NCBI RefSeq assembly: GCF_030296595.1
Contig: NZ_AP027731.1
Span: 558,001-622,000, forward strand
Length of the DNA: 64,000 bases
Reading direction: 5' to 3'
Origin: Naasia aerilata
Lineage (GTDB): Bacteria > Actinomycetota > Actinomycetes > Actinomycetales > Microbacteriaceae
Below are positions 59,155 to 64,000 of this stretch, one piece after another (the first letter of the stretch is position 1; each line of letters opens with the position of its first letter). The position numbers were made by a program, and so were the translations under genes. A model generated the notes under the pieces. That model was not told the origin of the DNA and did no database searches. It saw only the letters and a list, made by a program, of their open reading frames with translations.

Positions 59155-59728
59155 CGCGCCCCGCGAGCGCATCCTCGCCGCGGCGTCCGACCTCTTCGGC
59201 CGGCAGGGCTACTCCCCCACCACGATCGCGCAGATCGAGCAGGCGGCCGGCCTCAGCCCGGGAGCCGGCGGTCTCTACCGGCACTTTGGCAGCAAGCGCG
59301 ACCTGCTCGAGCAGGTCCTCACGCGCCAGCTCGACGAGGGGCCGGACCTCGGCGCCTTCCTGTCCTCCGCCGGCGATTCGGGAAGCTACCGCGACCAGCT
59401 CCTCGCCGTGGCCCGGGCGGCCCTGCGCCGGCTCGAGCATGAGCGCGACCTCAACCGGCTCCTCGTCCGTGACCTCTCGGCGGCGCCCGAGCTGCTCGCC
59501 CTCGTCCGCGACCGCGAGCTCCGCACGGTCCACCGCGGGCTGACCCGGTGGCTGGAGCAGCACCGGCCCGGTGGACGCCTTCCCGCGGCCGAGGTGGCGA
59601 CCGTGCTGATGGGCGCCCTCAGCCACTACTGGATCCTCGCCGACGTGTTCGGGGGCGAGCACCCCTTCGGGGTGAGCGAGGAGGAGTTCCTCGGCACGCT
59701 CGCCGAGATGGCGGCTGCCGCCCCCTGA
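59138..59728 (+). CDS. TetR/AcrR family transcriptional regulator
   Basis: 196 aa. N-terminal HTH: RERILAAASDLFGRQGYSPT, TIAQIEQAAGLSPGAGGLYR, HFGSKRDLLEQVL; the rest is an all-helical ligand domain. TTG 59138 is the start, inside the end of the PPOX gene. It most likely autoregulates through the palindrome at 58732-58749 and controls the F420 enzyme; inducer unknown. Confidence 0.93.
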   Translation: MPTRSDAPRERILAAASDLFGRQGYSPTTIAQIEQAAGLSPGAGGLYRHFGSKRDLLEQVLTRQLDEGPDLGAFLSSAGDSGSYRDQLLAVARAALRRLEHERDLNRLLVRDLSAAPELLALVRDRELRTVHRGLTRWLEQHRPGGRLPAAEVATVLMGALSHYWILADVFGGEHPFGVSEEEFLGTLAEMAAAAP

Positions 59729-59740
59729 GACGCCCGTCGG

Positions 59741-60169
59741 CTACCTGCTCTGCTGCTGACCCGCGCCGATGCTGACCATCCAGGGCACGCCGAAGCGGTC
59801 CGTGAGCATGCCGAACTCGTCGCCCCATGGAGCCGGGGCGAGCGGCATGGTGACGGTCGCCCCGTCGAGGAGCTTCTCCCAGTAGCCGCGCAGCTCGGCA
59901 TCGTCGTCGCCGCTGAGCGAGACGGAGAAGCTGCCGCCGGTCGCCGCCTCGCCCATCGACTTCGGGGTGTCGGACGCCATCAGCGTGAAGCCGGTCGGCG
60001 TCTCCAGCTGGGCGTGCATGACCAGCGAGCTCTCGGCGGGATCGTCGGTGCCGCCGAACTCACCGAACGTGCTGACGTTGAGCTCGCCGCCGAACACGCT
60101 CTGGTAGAAGGTCATCGCGTCCCGGGCGTCGTCGCGGAAGCTCAGGTACGGATTCAGGCGGGTAGGCAT
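59741..60169 (-). CDS. VOC family protein (PhnB-like)
   Basis: 142 aa, vicinal-oxygen-chelate fold of the PhnB/glyoxalase type. Pattern: LNPYLSFRDDARDAMTFYQS, VFGGELNVSTFGEFGG, then late WGDEFGMLTDRFGVPWMVSI. Catalytic role is unknown; metal-ligand positions are not fully conserved. ATG 60169 with GAGGAGG. Confidence 0.93.
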   Translation of the reverse strand: MPTRLNPYLSFRDDARDAMTFYQSVFGGELNVSTFGEFGGTDDPAESSLVMHAQLETPTGFTLMASDTPKSMGEAATGGSFSVSLSGDDDAELRGYWEKLLDGATVTMPLAPAPWGDEFGMLTDRFGVPWMVSIGAGQQQSR

Positions 60170-60208
60170 GGGTCCTCCTCGAGGGTCGGTTCCCTGCGAT
60201 CGTGGCCC

Positions 60209-60244
60209 GATCCGGCCTCCGGCACCAGAGCCGGAGGCCGGATC
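60209..60244 (-). terminator. 15-bp hairpin after OsmC gene
   Basis: GATCCGGCCTCCGGC (60209-60223) pairs perfectly with 60230-60244 over a 6-nt loop, starting 6 nt after the OsmC stop. No T-run; probable terminator of the OsmC transcript. Confidence 0.65.
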
Positions 60245-60250
60245 GATCCC

Positions 60251-60682
60251 CTACGAGTTGAGCGTGACCGACGCGAGCTCGATGTCGATGCCCGCGAGCG
60301 CCTTCGAGACCGGGCAGTTCGCCTTGGCGTCCTCGGCGAGCTCCTGGAACTTGGCCGCGTCGAGGCCCTCGACGGTGCCGACGACCGTCAGCGCGCTCTT
60401 CGTGACGCCGGTGCCGGGAACGAAGCTCACCTTCGCGGAGACGTCGAGCTGCTGCGGCGGCGTGCCGTTCTGAGCGAGGCCGTTCGAGAAGGCCATCGAG
60501 AAGCAGGCCGAGTGCGCGGCCGCGAGCAGCTCCTCCGGAGTGGTCGTGTTTCCGTCGCCGGTCGAACGGGCCCGCCAGTTGACGTCGAACTCGGCGGCGG
60601 ACGACGTCTCGAGGCGGGTGTGCCCCGTCCCTGACATGAGGTCCCCGCGCCAGACGGTGGATGCGCTGCTGTCAACGGCCAT
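60251..60682 (-). CDS. OsmC family peroxiredoxin
   Basis: 143 aa, reduces organic hydroperoxides using two Cys: HSACFSMAFSN and ANCPVSKALAG. N-terminal TVWRGDLMSGTGHTRLETSS and NTTTPEELLAAAHSACFSMA match OsmC rather than Ohr. ATG 60682 with GGAAGGA. The in-frame region before it is the downstream tRNA region and noncoding. Confidence 0.94.
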   Translation of the reverse strand: MAVDSSASTVWRGDLMSGTGHTRLETSSAAEFDVNWRARSTGDGNTTTPEELLAAAHSACFSMAFSNGLAQNGTPPQQLDVSAKVSFVPGTGVTKSALTVVGTVEGLDAAKFQELAEDAKANCPVSKALAGIDIELASVTLNS

Positions 60683-60768
60683 GTTGTGTTCCTTCCGGTT
60701 CCGCATCCGGGCGTGGCGCCCGGGCGCTCCTGTCATCCAAACACGCCGAAGCTGACAGGCAGGAGGGG

Positions 60769-60807
60769 AAAAGAAGAAGGCGCCCCTCGCGGGACGCCTT
60801 CTCTTTT
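60769..60807 (-). terminator. Intrinsic terminator after tRNA-Ala
   Basis: On the minus strand GAAGGCG and CGCCTTC pair with an A-rich/T-rich base (stem extends to AAAAG/CTTTT) and continue into TTCTTTTCC. This is the clearest U-rich intrinsic terminator in the window and ends the tRNA-Ala transcript. Confidence 0.8.
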
Positions 60808-60810
60808 CGG

Positions 60811-60883
60811 TGGACCTGAGGGGATTCGAACCCCTGACCTCTTCATTGCGAACGAAGCGCGCTACCAACTGCGCCACAGGCCC
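60811..60883 (-). tRNA. tRNA-Ala (anticodon CGC)
   Basis: 73-nt cloverleaf on the minus strand: acceptor GGGCCTG with CAGGTCC (one G-T), D-arm GCGCAGTTGGTAGCGC, anticodon stem CTTCG/TGAAG with loop TTCGCAA giving CGC, T-arm AGGGGTTCGAATCCCCT, discriminator A; CCA not encoded. Confidence 0.95.
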
Positions 60884-60982
60884 AATAACCCGTCCACACT
60901 ACCAGTTCCGCGGCACCGCCCAGGACGCGCGCCCACCTCCTGCGGGGCACCGGCCTTCGTCCCGTCACCCCTCCGCCACGAT

Positions 60983-61063
60983 CGCTCAGCAGGCACTTTC
61001 CGCCTTCAGCAGGCTGAAATCGGCAAATCCAGCCTGCTCGCGGCGGTTTCTGCCTGCTGAGCG
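60983..61063. repeat. Nested intergenic palindrome built from CAGCAGGC words
   Basis: Outer arms CGCTCAGCAGGCA (60983-60995) and complement (61051-61063), then CCGCC/GGCGG, then inner arms AGCAGGCTG (61008-61016) and 61030-61038. The word occurs twice forward then twice inverted. It lies in the 217-bp gap between tRNA-Ala and the membrane-protein gene, which holds no gene. Confidence 0.8.
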
Positions 61064-61099
61064 AGAGGAAAGGAGAGGAGACGCCCGACTGGCTCGCGG

Positions 61100-62037
61100 T
61101 CAGACGGCGCGGCGGCGGCGGAGGACGTCGTTGAGATCGGTGATGCCCGGTGACGCGTCGTCGAGCAGGCCCATCGCGGCCCAGCTCGCGGCGCGGTCCT
61201 TCGCGGCCGGGCGCTGCGGGAGCTGGGTGACCTCCGGCGCGGACTGCGCGGCGCGGAGGGCCTCCTGGGCCTTCGCCGCAGCGATCTTCAGCGACTCGTC
61301 GACGGTGACCTCGATGCGGCGGACCGCCGGAACCGGCATGGGCTCCTCGGTGACCTCGCGGCGGGACAGATAGAGCGGCTTGGGCAGCGGGACCGGCGTC
61401 CACGTGGGCCGCTCCTCCTCGCGCCGCTCCCAGTCGACGAAGCTCTGCACGGGAGGCGCGACCGCGACCGTCCGGTCGACGGCCTGGCTGGCGCGCCGGG
61501 CCGCGGCGACGGTCGCGATGCGCTGGAGCATCCCCAGCGAGCCGAGGACGCCGACCGAGCTGGCGGCGACAAGGAGCCAGGAGCCGTTGGTGATCACCTC
61601 GACCACACCGAAGCCGACCCCGGCCACCGAGGCGGCGAGCACGAACGCAGAGAGAAGGCGGGAGCGGCGCAGCCTCGAGGTGGCGAGCGCCGAGACCGCT
61701 GCGGCCTTCTGCTTCGGCTCCCGCGGTGCGCGAGCGCTGCGGGCGAGTGCGCGCGCCGCGGCTGCTTCACGGGCGCGCGCGACGGCCTCCGCACGCTGCG
61801 CAGCCTGGCGCAGGGCGCGGTGCTGCTCCGCGACGCTCCGGGCGTGGACCTCGGCGCGGACCTCGGCCGGAACCTCCGCCGTCTCGGCGAGGATGCGGAG
61901 CGTCTGCTGCAGGCGCACGGCGTTCCGCTCGGTCGCGAGGTACTGGCGACGACGCAGCCACGTGGGCATCAGGTAGACGAGCCAGAGCACCGCGGCGACC
62001 GCGATGACGATCCCCCGCCCGCGCTCTCCCCGCCCAT
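61100..62037 (-). CDS. Membrane protein with coiled coil, unknown function, frame interrupted
   Basis: About 312 aa. A first helix (IVIAVAAVLWLVYLMPTWLR) starts right after ATG 62037 once one base is added in the C run 62012-62016; otherwise the start is lost. Then a basic Ala/Arg/Glu coiled coil (about 45-115), two more helices (LLSAFVLAASVAGVGFGVVE, WLLVAASSVGVLGSLGMLQR) and a long disordered Pro-rich tail ending DLNDVLRRRRAV. It resembles large actinobacterial membrane proteins of unknown role; no family named. Confidence 0.8.
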
Positions 62038-62136
62038 GGGCTCACGGTAAAGCCGTGAAGGCGCCGAGAGCCGCAGGCCGTCGGGCGTGTCTTCCCGACT
62101 TGCGGCCTCATCAGGCCGAAGGAATCTGTCAGGCCC

Positions 62137-62787
62137 TCACCAGGCGGGGAAGGGACGCAGCGCCGCCTCGCGGTCCGCGTCGGGGATGTGCGCGGCCTCG
62201 GCCGGCACCCGTCCGCTCTTCCAGCGCCCCAGCACGGTGTCGCGCATCTCCTCGGCCACGAGCGCGAAGCAGAAGTGGTCGCGCCAGTCGCCGTTGATGT
62301 GGATGAAGCGTCTGCGCAGGCCTTCGTAGCGGAAGCCGAGCTTCTCGACCACGCGCAGCGACTTGGCGTTCTCCGGCCGGATGCAGATCTCCATCCGGTG
62401 CAGGCCGAGCTGCTGGAAGCAGTAGTCGGTGGTGAGCGCGACCGCGGTCGGGGTGGCTCCCGCGCCGGCGAAGCGCTCCGAGATCCAGTATCCGGTGGAC
62501 GCCGAAGACGTCGAGCCGTAGGCGATGCCCGAGACGTTCAGCTGCCCGGCGAGCTCGCCGTCCACCTCGACGATGAAGGGCAGCCCCTGCCCCGACCTCG
62601 CGTTGGTCTGCAGCGCCCGGATGCTCGCCCGCGTGTCGAAGCTCATCGGGCCGCGCGGGTTCGTCGCCTCCCACTCGCGGAGCCAGCCGCGGTTGTCGAG
62701 CAGCTCGCGCTCGAGTGCGCGGGCGTCGCGCAGGCGGATCGGACGGACGGTGGTCCTTCCGTCCCGGAGGGTGGGAATGATGGCCAC
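62137..62787 (-). CDS. GNAT family N-acetyltransferase (RimJ-like)
   Basis: 216 aa. N-terminal VRPIRLRDARALERELLDNR, central ISERFAGAGATPTAVALTTD, and RMEICIRPENAKSLRVVEKL then GFRYEGLRRRFIHINGDWRD are the RimJ/RimL subgroup pattern. Probably acetylates a protein N-terminus, perhaps of a ribosomal protein. GTG 62787. Stands between galU and the membrane protein, all on the minus strand. Confidence 0.94.
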   Translation of the reverse strand: MAIIPTLRDGRTTVRPIRLRDARALERELLDNRGWLREWEATNPRGPMSFDTRASIRALQTNARSGQGLPFIVEVDGELAGQLNVSGIAYGSTSSASTGYWISERFAGAGATPTAVALTTDYCFQQLGLHRMEICIRPENAKSLRVVEKLGFRYEGLRRRFIHINGDWRDHFCFALVAEEMRDTVLGRWKSGRVPAEAAHIPDADREAALRPFPAW

Positions 62788-62796
62788 GCGTCGACG

Positions 62797-63687
62797 CTAC
62801 GGCAGAGTCGCGACGAAATCGCGGAGCCAGGGGCGCAGGTCCGACCCGAGGTCGTCGCGCTCGGAGGCGAGCTGCACGATGGCCTTGATGTAGTCGATCT
62901 TGTCGCCGGTGTCGTAGCGGCGGCCGCGGAACACGACGCCGTACACCCCGCCGGCCTCGCCGGTGGCGGCGAGGTGCTGGAGCGCATCGGTGAGCTGGAT
63001 CTCCCCGCCCTTGCCCGGCTCCGTCTTCTCGAGCACGTCGAACACCTCGGGTCGCAGCACGTAGCGGCCGATGATCGCGTAGTTCGACGGCGCATTCTCG
63101 GCCGAGGGCTTCTCGACGAGGCCGGTGATCCGCACCACGTCCTCCTCGTCGGTGGCCTCGACGGCGGCGGCGCCGTACAGGTGGATCTGGGAGGGCTCGA
63201 CCTCGAGCAGCGCCACGATGGTCGCATCGCGGGAGACCTGCTCCTCGATCATCCGCTTGAGCAGCGGGTCGCGTGCGTCGATGAGGTCGTCGCCGAGCAG
63301 CACCGCGAACGGCTCGTTGCCGACGTGCATGCGGGCGCGCAGGACGGCGTGGCCGAGGCCCTTCGGGTCGCCCTGCCGCACGTAGTGGATGTCGGCGAGA
63401 TCGGTCGACTCGTTGACCCGCTCGAGCTTGGCGAGGTCGCCCTTCGCCACCAGGGTCGCCTCGAGCTCGGCGACGCGGTCGAAGTGGTTCTCCAGCGCGT
63501 TCTTGTTCCGCCCCGTGATCATGAGGACATCCGTCAGGCCGGCCGCCACCGACTCCTCGACGACGTACTGGATCGCCGGCTTGTCGACGACCGGGAGCAT
63601 CTCCTTGGGCATCGCCTTGGTGGCAGGCAGGAAGCGGGTCCCAAGGCCGGCCGCAGGAATGACGGCCTTGGTGATCGGGGAAGGCAT
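62797..63687 (-). CDS. galU: UTP--glucose-1-phosphate uridylyltransferase
   Basis: 296 aa nucleotidyltransferase making UDP-glucose for envelope polysaccharides. Motifs: AVIPAAGLGTRFLPATKAMPKEMLPV (N-terminal signature), VGNEPFAVLLGDDLID, VEKPSAENAPSNYAIIGRYV and FRGRRYDTGDKIDYIKA. ATG 63687; eight in-frame residues before it are unnecessary. Divergent from 5-FCL, the usual actinobacterial arrangement. Confidence 0.97.
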   Translation of the reverse strand: MPSPITKAVIPAAGLGTRFLPATKAMPKEMLPVVDKPAIQYVVEESVAAGLTDVLMITGRNKNALENHFDRVAELEATLVAKGDLAKLERVNESTDLADIHYVRQGDPKGLGHAVLRARMHVGNEPFAVLLGDDLIDARDPLLKRMIEEQVSRDATIVALLEVEPSQIHLYGAAAVEATDEEDVVRITGLVEKPSAENAPSNYAIIGRYVLRPEVFDVLEKTEPGKGGEIQLTDALQHLAATGEAGGVYGVVFRGRRYDTGDKIDYIKAIVQLASERDDLGSDLRPWLRDFVATLP

Positions 63688-63727
63688 ACTCGCAAGGTTA
63701 TCGGGCGACACGCCCTAGGATCAGAGC

Positions 63728-64000
63728 ATGCCGGCCGACGCAGGGCACCAAAAGAGGGCACTTCGAGCCGATCTGCGGGAGCGCAGGCGCAATCTGACCT
63801 CCTCGGAGCGGTCAGGCGCAGCCGAAGGACTCACCCGAAACCTCATCGCTCTGACCGAGTCGACGGGCGCCCGTTCGGTGTCCTGCTACCTGTCCGCGAA
63901 GGACGAGCCGGACACTCGGGCCTTCCTCGCCTGGGCCACGGAGCACGGCGTGCGCGCCCTGCTGCCCATCTCGCGAGCCGACGGACTGCTGGACTGGACG
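63728..64000 (+). CDS. 5-formyltetrahydrofolate cyclo-ligase, 3' end outside window
   Basis: First 91 residues of the folate-interconversion enzyme that converts 5-formyl-THF to 5,10-methenyl-THF with ATP. Basic N-terminal pattern KRALRADLRERRRNLTSSER followed by VSCYLSAKDEPDTRAFLAWA, typical of the family. ATG 63728. The catalytic C-terminal motifs lie outside the window. Confidence 0.9.
   Translation, partial: MPADAGHQKRALRADLRERRRNLTSSERSGAAEGLTRNLIALTESTGARSVSCYLSAKDEPDTRAFLAWATEHGVRALLPISRADGLLDWT

Noticed and set aside
60811-60883. tRNA-Ala as integration site of a mobile element
   Set aside because: No integrase, no repeated tRNA 3' end and no change in codon use on either side.

Overview
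The window is very GC-rich, with strong G/C bias at third codon positions, GTG starts, ATGA/GTGA gene overlaps and many families typical of Actinobacteria (DUF2795, PPOX/F420 enzyme, BTAD regulator with DrrAB transporter, Pmt, LMF1-like membrane protein). Gene content and order (metG-tatD-rsmA / ispE / ABC-F; galU next to 5-FCL and a RimJ-like acetyltransferase; an NrdA/NrdF pair of the manganese/iron type) point to Microbacteriaceae (a Leifsonia/Microbacterium/Rathayibacter-like organism). This is inferred from protein character, not from a database search.

Layout. 1-6.8 kb: a LacI-controlled carbohydrate locus (DUF5060/DUF5605 glycosidase, two ABC permeases, lipoprotein binding protein; divergent lacI followed by a PIN-like and a small membrane protein). 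6.8-9.1 kb: DUF952 protein, tRNA-Gln, MarR regulator, DsbA-like membrane protein. 9-16.5 kb: translation and cell-envelope housekeeping (ABC-F, ispE, rsmA, tatD, metG, rsmI). 16.5-23 kb: Pmt mannosyltransferase, then an overlapping minus-strand set (aldo/keto reductase, MFS, TauE/SafE, YyaL/DUF255). 23-28 kb: DrrAB-type exporter facing a 1,068-aa BTAD/NB-ARC regulator. 28-34 kb: hrpA helicase, DUF1697, DHA2-type MFS. 34.4-38.5 kb: nrdF and nrdA of class Ic ribonucleotide reductase with two NrdR boxes and DnaA boxes upstream. 38.5-49.7 kb: MFS, FMN reductase, two aldo/keto reductases, DUF4349 lipoprotein, a Ser/Thr/Pro-rich surface protein, aldose epimerase, DUF2795, LMF1-like protein, GH15 enzyme. 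49.7-58.6 kb: zwf, pyruvate-oxidase-like ThDP enzyme, Mug glycosylase, DUF503, polysaccharide deacetylase, YeiH, EEP hydrolase, PrsW. 58.7-64 kb: PPOX/TetR pair with its operator, PhnB-like and OsmC proteins, tRNA-Ala, a membrane protein, GNAT, galU, and the start of 5-FCL.

No phage, IS element, CRISPR array or secondary-metabolite core enzyme is visible; this is ordinary chromosome. A striking property is that about fifteen otherwise conserved genes are broken by the apparent loss of one base, nearly always in a run of three to five G or C. The most economical explanation is homopolymer under-calling in the underlying sequence, so I annotate these genes as intact but frame-interrupted.

The most interesting signals are: a ribonucleotide reductase whose small subunit has Phe in place of the radical Tyr and Glu as first metal ligand (class Ic); the out-of-frame redox tail of its large subunit; a promoter with NrdR boxes exactly 32 bp apart; three heptamer direct repeats with an 11-bp period before drrA, as expected for a SARP-type regulator site; and a set of unrelated-sequence intergenic palindromes built from repeated words.
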